A stretch of 64,000 bases of DNA from a virus: positions 32,622-96,621 of the IMG/VR virus record IMGVR_UViG_3300031999_000006; one strand, 5' to 3'. Positions 41,631-49,889 of the stretch are shown here, piece by piece. The notes beneath the pieces were generated by a model that saw only the letters and a program-made list of their open reading frames with translations, was not told the origin of the DNA and did no database searches. A program made the position numbers and the translations under genes. Every line of letters starts with the position of its first letter. Position 1 is the first letter of the stretch.

Positions 41631-42602
41631 TTATAAAGATTGTTTAACCTGCGCCGCTACCCAGCGGTAGGTTGGAACCAAGCCATCGTGGAGTGAGTAC
41701 AGAGGATGCCAGTTAAGCATCTCCTCGATTAGTTCGTTATCTGAATTTCGACCCATCACTCCCAGTGGGCCAGGAATACTCTTGAGATTGATACCGGACT
41801 TGTCGGCTATCTCCATGATCATCCCGGCAAGTTGGCCTATCGTGACCATCTCCTCCGAGCCGATGTTGACGGGACCGATAAAGTCGGAGTTCATGAGTAA
41901 GCGTGTGGCATCAATGCAGTCATCAATGTACAGGAAGGATCGAGTCTGCTTGCCCGAGCCCCACATCTCGATAGTCCCGAGGTTTGGGGTCATGGCGACC
42001 TTCCTGCAGAACGCCGCTGGGGCCTTCTCCCGCCCGCCCCGCCATGTTCCCTCGGGTCCGAATATATTATGGTAGCGAGCGATCCGAACCTCCATCTTAT
42101 GGTTTCTGTGGTAGGCCAGATAGAGGCGCTCGGAGAAAAGTTTCTCGAATCCATAATCACTGTCAGGTGCCGCAGGATAGGCCGACTCTTCGTTGCACTT
42201 CGGATTGTCCGGATCTATCTGGTTATACTCGGGATAGATGCAGGCGGACGAGGAAAAGAAAATCTTCCCGATACCGGCCCGCCTCGCGATCTCGAGCATG
42301 TTCAAATTGATTAGGGCGTTGTTGTGCAGGATATCTGCGTCGTTCGCCCCGGTGAAGACGAAACCGGCCCCACCCATGTCAGCGGCCAACTGGTACACCT
42401 CATCGAACTCAGTATATTTCGTGACCCTCTCGCAGATCGCTGGACTGCGAAGATCGCCGACCACGAAGTGATCGGCCTTCGTCGGAGAGAACTCCGGATG
42501 CTTCAGATCAACTCCTCGCACCGAGTATCCCTCTTCCTTTAGACGCTTGACTAGATGACTACCGATGAAACCACCGGCTCCACAAACTAAAGCTTTTTTC
42601 AT
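41631..42602 (-). CDS. NAD-dependent epimerase, GDP-mannose 3,5-epimerase-like
   Basis: 323 residues, extended SDR family. NAD motif CGAGGFIGSHLV, then FFSSSACIYPE (catalytic Ser), DSDYGFEKLFSERLYL (Tyr and Lys of YxxxK), RYHNIFGPEGTWRGGREKAP, GKQTRSFLYIDDCIDA and GPLGVMGRNSDNELI. The HNI(F/Y)GP..TW.GGREKAPAAFCRK pattern is close to plant-type GDP-D-mannose 3,5-epimerase. It probably remodels a GDP-hexose. Phage uses could be DNA or capsid glycosylation or host surface change; no glycosyltransferase is recognisable in this window. Confidence 0.88.
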   Translation of the reverse strand: MKKALVCGAGGFIGSHLVKRLKEEGYSVRGVDLKHPEFSPTKADHFVVGDLRSPAICERVTKYTEFDEVYQLAADMGGAGFVFTGANDADILHNNALINLNMLEIARRAGIGKIFFSSSACIYPEYNQIDPDNPKCNEESAYPAAPDSDYGFEKLFSERLYLAYHRNHKMEVRIARYHNIFGPEGTWRGGREKAPAAFCRKVAMTPNLGTIEMWGSGKQTRSFLYIDDCIDATRLLMNSDFIGPVNIGSEEMVTIGQLAGMIMEIADKSGINLKSIPGPLGVMGRNSDNELIEEMLNWHPLYSLHDGLVPTYRWVAAQVKQSL

Positions 42603-42808
42603 ATTCTTTTCTCCCTAACTCGAATATAAATTGCGGTGAGTTTGAATCCATCCCGCTTCATTACGTCTATATAATTGCATCGACCAAAGTAGCCAGTCTC
42701 TTCGGCGGCATACCACCACGAATGAGTGGAGTCTGGAGCAATAACAAGGATCCTATTATAAGGATTACGAACCGCCCACATCCTCTTCCGACGGTACTTG
42801 GTAGCCAT
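42599..42808 (-). CDS. Hypothetical protein, 69 residues
   Basis: Basic start MATKYRRKRMWAVRNPYNR, aromatic middle STHSWWYAAEETGYFGR, beta end KLTAIYIRVREKRI. Stop overlaps the epimerase ATG. No family recognised. Confidence 0.55.
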   Translation of the reverse strand: MATKYRRKRMWAVRNPYNRILVIAPDSTHSWWYAAEETGYFGRCNYIDVMKRDGFKLTAIYIRVREKRI

Positions 42809-43159
42809 TTATTCCTTATCCTTTTTCGTGATGGTCAGGGCATACATGCCCTTTTGGGCGATACGAACAAGTTCGATTTTCTTTTCGAGTCTTTCCCTGG
42901 CTACGCGCACGGTCTCTCGGACGGCCTTCCTTGGGTCTCTGAAAGATTTATCGCAATACCATCCTGGGTTCCCAACTCCAGGAATTTCGCTAAGCATGCA
43001 GTAAAATTTTCCCTCACTCTCATGGACGGAGAGTTCTCCTTTTCCGTACCTGGCCTCAAACCACCAGCCGAGATTTTCCCAGACTCGATAACCCCAACCG
43101 GGGCCAAGAATCTTGACGAGTTTTTTGCCTGCCACTAGGGCCTCGTTTTGTGTTTTCAT
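42809..43159 (-). CDS. Hypothetical protein, 116 residues
   Basis: Contains GPGWGYRVWENLGWWFEARY, then SVHESEGKFYCMLSEIPG and a basic C-terminal helix. The Trp-rich start suggests a small beta domain. No family recognised. Confidence 0.55.
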   Translation of the reverse strand: MKTQNEALVAGKKLVKILGPGWGYRVWENLGWWFEARYGKGELSVHESEGKFYCMLSEIPGVGNPGWYCDKSFRDPRKAVRETVRVARERLEKKIELVRIAQKGMYALTITKKDKE

Positions 43160-43455
43160 GTTTTCTCCTTTACCTGATGAAGATTGTGGACTGTCGCGAT
43201 CATGTAGGCCACCCCAAGTAGAAGGTTAACCCACGCATAGGGTTTTGTATAGAGTGCTACTCCTAGAACACCTAGAAGAATGAACTTCAGGATGATAGCG
43301 GGAAGTACTCCTAGAACGTCCATGAGTCCACGAACGATAGGATTCTTTTCCCCCTGGATTCCAAAACGTTTCGCACAAATGTAGGTACTGACTGAGTCGC
43401 CTAAACTACCGAGTAGAAAGATGAGTAAGCAGATTAACTTAATAAGTCCAGTCAT
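43156..43455 (-). CDS. Small membrane protein (DUF5658-like)
   Basis: 99 residues from ATG 43455 with GGAGGCGATTGATC before it. Three hydrophobic spans: LIKLICLLIFLLGSLGD, LPAIILKFILLGVLGVAL and AWVNLLLGVAYMIATV. GDSVSTYICAKRFGIQGEKN matches small membrane proteins with a D..ST..a...G..E.NP pattern (DUF5658-like). Function unknown. Confidence 0.65.
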   Translation of the reverse strand: MTGLIKLICLLIFLLGSLGDSVSTYICAKRFGIQGEKNPIVRGLMDVLGVLPAIILKFILLGVLGVALYTKPYAWVNLLLGVAYMIATVHNLHQVKEKT

Positions 43456-43909
43456 GATCAATCGCCTCCTTCAACATATCCGCATTCTCGTGAATGTTGC
43501 CTATGACTTCATAGGTGTAGATCGTTTCCTGATCAAGGTTTAGATCAAGATCGGTTAGCCCCTCACGAGTCTCCTTTTCCTTGGTAACGTATCGCATGAA
43601 GAAAGCTCGGAGAAGAAACTCACCATGCTTCTTCACCACCACCCCCCGGTGCATCTCATGGTCACACCAGAGGCCGTGGGGTCGGACCTTTTCAATGATG
43701 TCCCCTTCATAGACCTCAGTCCCGTTCTTGTCTAGGAAGATCAACTGCTCACTACGCTCCTGTGCCTCCTCCATCTTCAAAGGCTCACCACCATGCGAGG
43801 CAACACTTGCGAAGGACAGGAAGGGTGAGTCTAAAGGACAGTAGACAAATCCCCAGTAACTGAACCGTCCTGCGGCGAAGAGACGATACTTGATTCTTTT
43901 CTTATCCAT
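43439..43909 (-). CDS. YopX-like protein
   Basis: 156 residues from ATG 43909 (GGAGATCAAGA upstream). LIFLDKNGTEVYEGDIIEK and the ending YTYEVIGNIHEN are the conserved ends of the YopX family found in phages of many bacteria. A Cys/His segment WCDHEMHRGVVVKKHGEF sits between. Function unknown. Confidence 0.75.
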   Translation of the reverse strand: MDKKRIKYRLFAAGRFSYWGFVYCPLDSPFLSFASVASHGGEPLKMEEAQERSEQLIFLDKNGTEVYEGDIIEKVRPHGLWCDHEMHRGVVVKKHGEFLLRAFFMRYVTKEKETREGLTDLDLNLDQETIYTYEVIGNIHENADMLKEAIDHDWTY

Positions 43910-44615
43910 TCTTGATCTCCTTCTCTCCTTCAATCTCATGACCGAGTTCGCGGAGTCTTCTTTTCAGAACACCATAACCATCAGCGAATGCCAGAATTTC
44001 CCGAATGGTTTTTTTAACCCACTCCCTCGTCACGACCTTGGGCCGGAGCGCGGCCTTGATGACGGCATATGCAGACAGCAATCTTTCCCGTCCCGCGTCG
44101 ATTGGCCCGCCATCATCTGTACCGAATATAACCGGGTCAAAGTCAGCGCCGAAGAAATGCCCATCTAACGTCTTCGTCGCCTCCTCGACCTCTTTGGGAA
44201 GTGGGGCTGGTGGGGTAGATAAAGCGGCCTTGATTACGGCAATACCAGCGTCCAAATCGGCCAGTCTTGTATTCAATTCATTGGGGTGTTCGCGCCACCA
44301 TTTTGTATCTGAATAGATATTTCGACGACTCTGTAACTCCATGATGGATACGGATAGATTCACTGGCTCCATCACCGCCTCGATGAGCGGTGCTTGCTTG
44401 GCGAGTTCGGCCTTGAGTTTATCCACTATCATTGACAACATTAAGTGACTTCCCCGAAGCCTTTGGTAGTCGTCGAGGATGGCGAGGGCGTCGGCCCTAA
44501 ATGAGTCATCAACCTTCCAACTAACTGACGCATCACATGACCCGGCTCGCCCAAGCCACTCCTTCAACTTCTCGATCCTCTCACTTGTCACTTTGCTAGG
44601 AATCTGTTTACTCAT
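43902..44615 (-). CDS. Hypothetical helical protein, 237 residues
   Basis: ATG 44615 has AAGGAGGACAGG before it; the longer frame to 44690 would overlap the upstream gene. Helical throughout (LSMIVDKLKAELAKQ, ELNTRLADLDAGIAVIKAAL, ending EIEGEKEIKNG). Internal similarity between AVIKAALSTPPAP and AVIKAALRPKVVT suggests a duplicated helix. No family recognised. Confidence 0.55.
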   Translation of the reverse strand: MSKQIPSKVTSERIEKLKEWLGRAGSCDASVSWKVDDSFRADALAILDDYQRLRGSHLMLSMIVDKLKAELAKQAPLIEAVMEPVNLSVSIMELQSRRNIYSDTKWWREHPNELNTRLADLDAGIAVIKAALSTPPAPLPKEVEEATKTLDGHFFGADFDPVIFGTDDGGPIDAGRERLLSAYAVIKAALRPKVVTREWVKKTIREILAFADGYGVLKRRLRELGHEIEGEKEIKNG

Positions 44616-44625
44616 CCTGTCCTCC

Positions 44626-45273
44626 TTAGTACCAGCTCCGGCTTCGATCCTGGCGCCGCTGGTAGGCGAAGTCATCTTCACGCCAGGCACCGATCCAGGA
44701 CGCTGGATTGTCTTTGCGAAGTAAGGGCCGGTAACTCCGCTTCAGCCGCCCGACCTCATAGGCATTGTCACTGCAGACATTCGCCCAGATGTCGAAGTAG
44801 ATGAAGTCGAAGCGCCGTGCCCGATCAATGGCTTTCTTGTCGAAGATGTCCCCCTTGATTATCGTCACCTTAGAGGTGAGTGGGAGATGAGTAGCTACTA
44901 GATCAATAACGTCCTGTTCTTTCTCTAGCACCAGTATGCTATTGACCTCTGACTTATCCTGTAGTTGAAGAATGAAGATACCCAGACCAAGGCCACCAAT
45001 CAGGCAGTCCCCGGTCGCATACCTCACTGGAGAGGCTTGAGTACGTAGTTCCATGGGCGTATCTGACATGACACACTCGTAGCCCTTCCAAACCAGGCGG
45101 CAGTAGTTTCCTGGCTCGAGATCACAAACCTCTCCCCAACCACCGGGTCGCATGGCTCCCATTATCTTCGCATGCTCAACCTCCTCCTTGGTCATGGTGA
45201 AGTGATTGATCACCCAGTCACCCTTCGTCCCCGTAGGAATAATCTTGCTCATAGCACCGGTGAACCTATCCAT
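44626..45273 (-). CDS. Rossmann methyltransferase/spermidine-synthase-fold protein
   Basis: 215 residues. GDCLIGGLGLGIFILQLQ is a glycine-rich SAM-binding loop, followed by SILVLEKEQDVIDLV, VTIIKGDIFD and FDFIYFDIWANV, the order seen in spermidine synthases and class I methyltransferases. The acceptor is unknown. The ATG 45273 has GAGGAGTCACC. Confidence 0.7.
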   Translation of the reverse strand: MDRFTGAMSKIIPTGTKGDWVINHFTMTKEEVEHAKIMGAMRPGGWGEVCDLEPGNYCRLVWKGYECVMSDTPMELRTQASPVRYATGDCLIGGLGLGIFILQLQDKSEVNSILVLEKEQDVIDLVATHLPLTSKVTIIKGDIFDKKAIDRARRFDFIYFDIWANVCSDNAYEVGRLKRSYRPLLRKDNPASWIGAWREDDFAYQRRQDRSRSWY

Positions 45274-45463
45274 GGTGACTCCTCTCGAGTGTGATCTTGT
45301 AAAACTTCTCCTTGATCGAATCCTTCATCTCGTCGAGGAGATGACCCAGTCGGATATCTTCCTTGTCAATGGGATCTTCCGTTCCCATCTTGATCAATTC
45401 ATATCTAGCCTGCTGGGCGATGGTAAGGACCGAAGCAAAAATCTTGATGCCTTCGTCACTCAC
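45266..45463 (-). CDS. Hypothetical protein, 65 residues
   Basis: GTG start; helical: MSDEGIKIFASVLTIAQQA and LLDEMKDSIKEKFYKI. Lies directly after ArdC with an 8-base overlap. No family recognised. Confidence 0.5.
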   Translation of the reverse strand: MSDEGIKIFASVLTIAQQARYELIKMGTEDPIDKEDIRLGHLLDEMKDSIKEKFYKITLERSHHG

Positions 45464-46304
45464 TTTCTTCCTCCTCTTTCTTTTTAGTGAACCGTCTAAG
45501 GATCTTGTCGGCGGTCTTGAAAACAGCGAACGCAGAGTTCGCCAACTTTTCCTTGTTACCGTTCCAACTCATGATGTAATGGACTGCATCCTCTGACTCA
45601 ATGCCGAAGCAGGAGCCCACCACATACGCAGTCGCCTCCGCCTCGAGTTCGGCTATGTCATGTGGGATCTTGGATGCCTTAGCCTTATCCGTGTGCTCAA
45701 GGAGGATATGTGCCAACTCATGCAGGTAGGTGAAGATCATCTGAACCGGATTCGCTCGCCTAGCGACCTCGATCGTGTTCTCGTATGCACGACCATCTTC
45801 TCGCCTCTCGACGATCGTCATAGGGAACTCAGGAAACTTGGAGGCGATCTCTTGAAGTGTAAGTGACTCACCAACAAACTTGGCTTTGTTCGCCCCGATG
45901 TCCAGAGGTTCACCATCCGTTTGGGAAACATCAAAGGTTGCCACCGGGAAGTATCCGACGATACGAGTATCCTCTTCCATCGTGGTCTGACCAGTGATGG
46001 GATTGCGAGTCTTGAACTCTCCCGTTTTAATATAGGGGCCTAAGATCCAAATCGCATGCTCACCTTTTCGGACGTAACGTTTATGAGTGCGCCATGTCTT
46101 AAAACCAGCACACAAAGTTGCGCTAGGTTTCTGCATCCAAATAAGAATGATATTATTCCACGAGTACCGATGGAATCCCGCCTGCCACCGCTGGGATAGT
46201 TCCTTAATCTTTTTAGGATTGAGGATCAATTGTGAGGAGAGTTCTGTTAACTTCTCCTGAAGTTTTTCTTTCCTCTCCTTGCTATCCATCTCTGAAAAAT
46301 TCAT
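45456..46304 (-). CDS. ardC: ArdC-like antirestriction protein
   Basis: 282 residues. The N-terminal ssDNA-binding domain has SQRWQAGFHRYSWNNIILIW, CAGFKTWRTHKRYVRKGEHA and WILGPYI. The C-terminal zincin domain has YLHELAHILLEHTDK (HExxH) and an E-rich AELEAEATAYVV with the third ligand. ArdC protects incoming plasmid or phage DNA from host restriction. It lies in the early region, where a counter-defence gene would be expected, and ends in an acidic tail. Confidence 0.85.
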   Translation of the reverse strand: MNFSEMDSKERKEKLQEKLTELSSQLILNPKKIKELSQRWQAGFHRYSWNNIILIWMQKPSATLCAGFKTWRTHKRYVRKGEHAIWILGPYIKTGEFKTRNPITGQTTMEEDTRIVGYFPVATFDVSQTDGEPLDIGANKAKFVGESLTLQEIASKFPEFPMTIVERREDGRAYENTIEVARRANPVQMIFTYLHELAHILLEHTDKAKASKIPHDIAELEAEATAYVVGSCFGIESEDAVHYIMSWNGNKEKLANSAFAVFKTADKILRRFTKKKEEEESE

Positions 46305-46744
46305 GACTGATTCCTATTGATGATCAAGCATCTTTTACCAAGGCGACGAGCCATACGAATGGTCGACCAGGTGCCTGATCTCAACTGCTCCTTATCAGTA
46401 AGAGGAGTTGCGATCAATAGATCACAAGCCTTAACTATATCTTCATTACGAATCAGGTAGGGCTTGCGTCCCGCCGACACAAAGGGGCCTGATAAGTTGG
46501 CCTCATGCTTTCGGTTCTCAGGCCAGTGCACCACGATCCTATAACCAAGGGTCCTGGCCATCTGGTGTGCCTCAGCATCGGCACCTACACACCCACCATG
46601 GTGAAACTCTGGAGTAGCACCCACCGCAGTGAACCCAGTGGTGATCTCAAAGTCCGCTCGTGCATATGCCCTGAGTTCACTAAAAAGTAGGATTCGTTGC
46701 CAGGCACTCAAGCCTTGGCGAGTTCCAGTGAAACCAATGATCAT
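46301..46744 (-). CDS. SLOG-domain protein (DprA/LOG-like Rossmann fold)
   Basis: 147 residues. MIIGFTGTRQGLS, then HHGGCVGADAEAHQMARTLG, VVHWPENRK, LIRNEDIVKACDLLIATP and GTWSTIRMARRLGKR follow the SLOG layout with the GG.(x)GAD nucleotide-binding site. Such phage proteins may bind or cleave nucleotide signals. ATGA overlap with ArdC makes a counter-defence link attractive but unproven. Confidence 0.7.
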   Translation of the reverse strand: MIIGFTGTRQGLSAWQRILLFSELRAYARADFEITTGFTAVGATPEFHHGGCVGADAEAHQMARTLGYRIVVHWPENRKHEANLSGPFVSAGRKPYLIRNEDIVKACDLLIATPLTDKEQLRSGTWSTIRMARRLGKRCLIINRNQS

Positions 46745-47037
46745 GACGCCTTCCTTAAAGTGACCTTCGCTTCGGCAAAGGCCTGCTTAATGATCTCAAC
46801 ATCCTCCCTCTTCTTCAGACCGAAAGCCAGACCAAGATGAAGAGACGACCCAGAGGCTCCGGGAGTTAAGAACAGGAACTTGTAATACTCGAGTTGGGTA
46901 ACCTCGGAAGGCAAAGTTATTGTAAACCTTGCCCCGTGCACTTCGTCAAAGTCGTCTCCGACCTTTGCCGTCGGATACTGCTTGACGAATGCCTCCTTGA
47001 GCTCGGCATTATAGATGAGGTCGTTGATGGGTTCCAT
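46741..47037 (-). CDS. Hypothetical protein, 98 residues
   Basis: Begins MEPINDLIYNAELKEAFVKQ and contains GARFTITLPSEVTQLEYYKF and HLGLAFGLKKREDVEII. Alpha/beta. Overlaps the SLOG gene by 4 bases. No family recognised. Confidence 0.55.
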   Translation of the reverse strand: MEPINDLIYNAELKEAFVKQYPTAKVGDDFDEVHGARFTITLPSEVTQLEYYKFLFLTPGASGSSLHLGLAFGLKKREDVEIIKQAFAEAKVTLRKAS

Positions 47038-47042
47038 GATTG

Positions 47043-47228
47043 TTATCCTTTCGCTTTGCTGATCAGATCGGCAAAGTCCCTTTGCTGATCAACGAGTTCC
47101 TTGCACTGGGAAAAGTCCAGGCATCCTTGGCACTGCGGATCACGGAACTGCGGGCCCTCACCACACGGGAACTCCATCTTGAAGACCTTAGCACCGAGCA
47201 TCTCGACTGCCTTGATGAGTTCATTCAT
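47043..47228 (-). CDS. Small Cys-cluster protein, 61 residues
   Basis: ATG 47228 lies two bases after the upstream stop; the longer frame is mostly the shadow of that gene. It has KMEFPCGEGPQFRDPQCQGC and LDFSQCKELV, four Cys that could hold zinc or an Fe-S cluster. No family recognised. Confidence 0.6.
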   Translation of the reverse strand: MNELIKAVEMLGAKVFKMEFPCGEGPQFRDPQCQGCLDFSQCKELVDQQRDFADLISKAKG

Positions 47229-47230
47229 GG

Positions 47231-47716
47231 TTAGTCCCTCGGATCGGTGACGTCGCCGCTCAGATACCGCTCGTATTCCACGGCCTCGTCCCGGTTGCGG
47301 TCCCGCACCAACCGAAGGCACACGAAGATACCATACTTGAACTCTGCCCGGTTGCGCGAGTACACGCGAACTACCTCGACCATCGGATCGAGTTTGATGA
47401 TTGATCGTGCCTCCTGCGGATTAAATCCCTCAGGTTGTTTTAACTCCCACGTCTTGTCGTTCCAGGTATTCGACTCGACGAGGACGTCAGGCGGGCTTGC
47501 CAAAAAGGTCGCTAGGTTCTCCTTCTGTTCCTTTAGCCAGGATTCCATCCTTACGATGGCCGGTGGGATGGCATCACACGACACCTCATAGGGAAGGTGC
47601 CGGGCGCCTATGCAGGAACTGGTTTGCCAGCCCCCGCCTGGGCGCCGATAGCCATGGTGCGCGATGAGGCCCAACTTTGAGAGGATGGGCCGAGCGCAGA
47701 TTTGGCAGGTAGTCAT
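47231..47716 (-). CDS. Zinc-finger-containing hypothetical protein, 161 residues
   Basis: Starts MTTCQICARPILSKLGLIAH followed by HGYRRPGGGWQTSSC, a CxxC...H...C treble-clef-like finger also known from other phage proteins. The C-terminal half has MVEVVRVYSRNRAEFKYGIF. A similar VEEVRVYSKNSPMHRYGM segment occurs in the 50351-50587 gene, so the two share a small domain. The ribosome site is weak; TTG 47728 is an alternative start. Confidence 0.6.
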   Translation of the reverse strand: MTTCQICARPILSKLGLIAHHGYRRPGGGWQTSSCIGARHLPYEVSCDAIPPAIVRMESWLKEQKENLATFLASPPDVLVESNTWNDKTWELKQPEGFNPQEARSIIKLDPMVEVVRVYSRNRAEFKYGIFVCLRLVRDRNRDEAVEYERYLSGDVTDPRD

Positions 47717-47720
47717 TTGA

Positions 47721-47951
47721 TCAACCAACGGCGTTGCGGCGACGAAGGTCCTGCATCCTGCTACGACGGCATTCGGCCTCTTCGGCCATGAACTCGTCCG
47801 CCTGCCGCTCGCTCATGTCATAGGGCTCCTCAGGTTCGGACGCTATCGGCTCAGGTACCTGGCTCATGCCTTCGACCATCTCGATCTTCGCCCAGGCGCT
47901 GATCGCCTCGAGGATCTGCCCGTTCGGTGTCAGGACTTTAGGATTGATCAT
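47721..47951 (-). CDS. Hypothetical protein, 76 residues
   Basis: Starts MINPKVLTPNGQILEAISAW; the C-terminal half is strongly charged (QADEFMAEEAECRRSRMQDL). Overlaps the upstream gene by 4 bases. No family recognised. Confidence 0.5.
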   Translation of the reverse strand: MINPKVLTPNGQILEAISAWAKIEMVEGMSQVPEPIASEPEEPYDMSERQADEFMAEEAECRRSRMQDLRRRNAVG

Positions 47952-48364
47952 GACCGCCTCCCACTGTCGTGAAGTTCGCCAACTTCCACGTCCATGATTG
48001 CCAGATCGCCGCAGGTGCTGAATAGTCCGCTGACTTCCTCAGTAACCTCTTTGATGAAGGCGGCTTCATCGTCCACGCCTCGGACGGCGATGGTGAGGCT
48101 CACGTGGCAGTCCAGGAACTTACTGGTCTTCTTGGGCTTGCTGATGGGGGCCGGGTTCCCAACCTCCAGCCTGAAACGATTGCCCGACTCGTCCTGAACT
48201 TCGACTTCTGTGATCTTGACTTCGCCCGGCATGGGTTCCGACTTGAGGGCGTAATCAATGACCTTGAAGCCAAAGGCCGCCAGGTTCTCTTGAGCCTTCA
48301 CGACCGCCTCGGCCATCTGAGCGATCGCTCTCTGCCCTTCACTCTGATTCTTCTGCTTGATCAT
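47948..48364 (-). CDS. Hypothetical protein, first gene after an early promoter
   Basis: 138 residues from ATG 48364, with AAGGAGGCAAAG before it; the promoter at 48402-48430 rules out the longer frame. Helical start (AIAQMAEAVVKAQENLAAFG) and a beta-rich end with CHVSLTIAVRGVDDEAAFIK. No family recognised. Confidence 0.6.
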   Translation of the reverse strand: MIKQKNQSEGQRAIAQMAEAVVKAQENLAAFGFKVIDYALKSEPMPGEVKITEVEVQDESGNRFRLEVGNPAPISKPKKTSKFLDCHVSLTIAVRGVDDEAAFIKEVTEEVSGLFSTCGDLAIMDVEVGELHDSGRRS

Positions 48365-48401
48365 CTTTGCCTCCTTATGATCAATTTTCATTCTCATCTT
48401 T

Positions 48402-48430
48402 ATTATATAGTATAGGTTTCTGAGTGTCAA
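48402..48430 (-). promoter_or_regulatory. Consensus early promoter (cassette copy 2)
   Basis: TTGACA (48430-48425), 17 bases, TATAAT (48407-48402). Initial transcribed region AATAAAGATGAGAATGA and site GGAGGCAAAGATG closely match copy 1. The 156 bases upstream (48431-48586) hold no convincing gene: a 44-codon frame is present without a ribosome site, and a weak 20-base tandem repeat (48541-48580). Confidence 0.9.
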
Positions 48431-48586
48431 GCGTTATTTTCGTTTTCTGGGAATTATTTTTCCTAACGAATTATATGGGTAGATGCCACATCCTCTGATA
48501 CGGTAGCAAGAGTCTCTACGCCCATTTGCGAGGCGATTGTATGGGGGCCCAGTAAATGGGATGGGGACCTAGTATGGGAGGCTCTA

Positions 48587-48778
48587 CTAACGAACATCAA
48601 AGTATTCCATCATCGTTTGTAACAAATGATCATAGTCGCCGGACTTGGCCTTGTTCATCATCTGGTCGATCTTCTCCTGGGGCCAACCGGCCTGCCTAGC
48701 AACTCGTTGAGCCTTGCCTAGGATGGCAAAGGCGTTGCCGTCCTCACCGATGATCTTCAGAATTGGTCCAGTAATCAT
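48587..48778 (-). CDS. Conserved phage hypothetical protein, 63 residues
   Basis: GEDGNAFAILGKAQRVARQA and SGDYDHLLQTMMEYFDV match a small, widely distributed phage/bacterial family that I know only as hypothetical. ATG overlaps the upstream gene by 4 bases. Confidence 0.65.
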   Translation of the reverse strand: MITGPILKIIGEDGNAFAILGKAQRVARQAGWPQEKIDQMMNKAKSGDYDHLLQTMMEYFDVR

Positions 48779-48978
48779 GGTTCCTCCTCGGGGTTGATCT
48801 CAAGGTCAGACTCGTCTAGACACTCCTCATAGAGCAGGCACGCGGGACCGCAGTTGTCCATTTCCTCATCAGTTGCATCAGGGTTCTGACATTCGGAAGT
48901 ATCCATCGGGCAGTTGCCTGATCCGAACGGAGTGGGGACCCAATCGGTGCAGGTCTTCTCAAACTTGCAGGGACTCAT
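48775..48978 (-). CDS. Cys-rich acidic small protein, 67 residues
   Basis: Eight Cys: MSPCKFEKTC, SGNCPMDTSEC, NCGPACLLYEEC. The remainder is acidic. Probably a zinc or disulfide-stabilised fold. The spacing is irregular, unlike the tail-module CxxC repeats. No family recognised. Confidence 0.6.
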   Translation of the reverse strand: MSPCKFEKTCTDWVPTPFGSGNCPMDTSECQNPDATDEEMDNCGPACLLYEECLDESDLEINPEEEP

Positions 48979-49154
48979 CTTTTCCCTTTGGTCTCGGCCG
49001 GCCCCTTCCGTTCAGGATAGGCCCTCTTATACTCTGCCTTTGAGACGTAGATGGCCTCACCCCGGGCAACTCGGTTTCGTGCCTCTTGATCAGGGACACG
49101 AAGCACCCTGATTGCTCGAAAGCCTGCTACTTCTTGAGTCATGATGGTTTTCAC
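48975..49154 (-). CDS. Hypothetical basic protein, 59 residues
   Basis: GTG 49154 with GGAGACAAA before it and a GTGA overlap; internal ATG 49142 is an alternative. Contains GFRAIRVLRVPDQEARNRVA and KAEYKRAYPERKGP. No family recognised. Confidence 0.5.
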   Translation of the reverse strand: MKTIMTQEVAGFRAIRVLRVPDQEARNRVARGEAIYVSKAEYKRAYPERKGPAETKGKR

Positions 49155-49396
49155 TTTGTCTCCTTTATCTTTATACATTCGCCTAAGTCGAAGCAGTATT
49201 CTGGAGTCGTAGGAACGACTGTTCCGTAATCAAGATCGACTCGTTTCACTTCTAGAAGTTTAGGCAATCCATTACGCTCGGCGATGTATAGGTCGCCTGG
49301 CTTCAGATCGCCTTCGTCTTTCTTGAAGAACATACCACCTAACTCAACCACCTCACCACGACGAAGTTTGGTAAGTGTTGGATATTCTCGTATCAT
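49151..49396 (-). CDS. Hypothetical protein, 81 residues
   Basis: Beta-rich, SH3/Hint-like texture: LRRGEVVELGGMFFKKDEGD, KPGDLYIAERNGLPKLLEVK. Four-base overlap with the next upstream gene. No family recognised. Confidence 0.5.
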   Translation of the reverse strand: MIREYPTLTKLRRGEVVELGGMFFKKDEGDLKPGDLYIAERNGLPKLLEVKRVDLDYGTVVPTTPEYCFDLGECIKIKETK

Positions 49397-49704
49397 GGTT
49401 CCGGTTCCTCTACTGGTTCAGGAAAAGGTTCCTCCTGCTCCTGTGACTCATAGTAGGCATCCTCCTGCGCCTTATCAAGCATGGCCTGATGGTGACGCCC
49501 CTCTTCACGCCGTTCCTCTTCTCGTTCCTCACGTCGGTGCTCTTCTTCGCGCCGTTCGTCCTCTCGACCCTCGAAGTAGGCACGGTCCTGCTCCTGGTCC
49601 CTGTACCTATCGTAGTCATAGTTGGAATGATGGAACCGCTCATCCCGATGGCCCTCCTCATGGGCTCGTTCGGAGTCATAGTCCCAGTAGTAGTGATAGG
49701 ACAT
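49393..49704 (-). CDS. Low-complexity Tyr/Glu/Arg-rich protein, 103 residues
   Basis: Starts MSYHYYWDYDSERAHEEGH; the middle (residues 45-75) is a run of Glu/Arg pairs such as DERREEEHRREEREEERREE, and the end is EPFPEPVEEPEP. Likely disordered or a charged single helix. ATG overlaps the upstream stop by one base. Function unknown. Confidence 0.6.
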   Translation of the reverse strand: MSYHYYWDYDSERAHEEGHRDERFHHSNYDYDRYRDQEQDRAYFEGREDERREEEHRREEREEERREEGRHHQAMLDKAQEDAYYESQEQEEPFPEPVEEPEP

Positions 49705-49889
49705 TACACCGCTCCGAATGGTTTGGTCGCCTCGAATACTTTTTTGTCGAGGCTCTTATAAAATTCAGGAAACTCTTTTGCCATTTTCTCACAAAACTTG
49801 AGGTCTTCTGGCCTTAGATATTCCCCCCGCTTGCCTTGACAACGGATGTCGAAAAGACGGTCAGCATCCAACGGATTGGGCTTGATCAC
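49704..49889 (-). CDS. Conserved hypothetical protein, 61 residues
   Basis: RLFDIRCQGKRGEYLRPEDL and KFCEKMAKEFPEFYKSLDKK resemble small proteins I have seen repeated in phage and plasmid genomes. GTG 49889 overlaps the preceding stop (GTGA). No function known. Confidence 0.6.
   Translation of the reverse strand: MIKPNPLDADRLFDIRCQGKRGEYLRPEDLKFCEKMAKEFPEFYKSLDKKVFEATKPFGAV

Noticed and set aside
48431-48586. 44-codon frame in the gap upstream of early promoter copy 2
   Set aside because: Its ATG lies within the end of the preceding gene without a ribosome site, and the composition is not protein-like.
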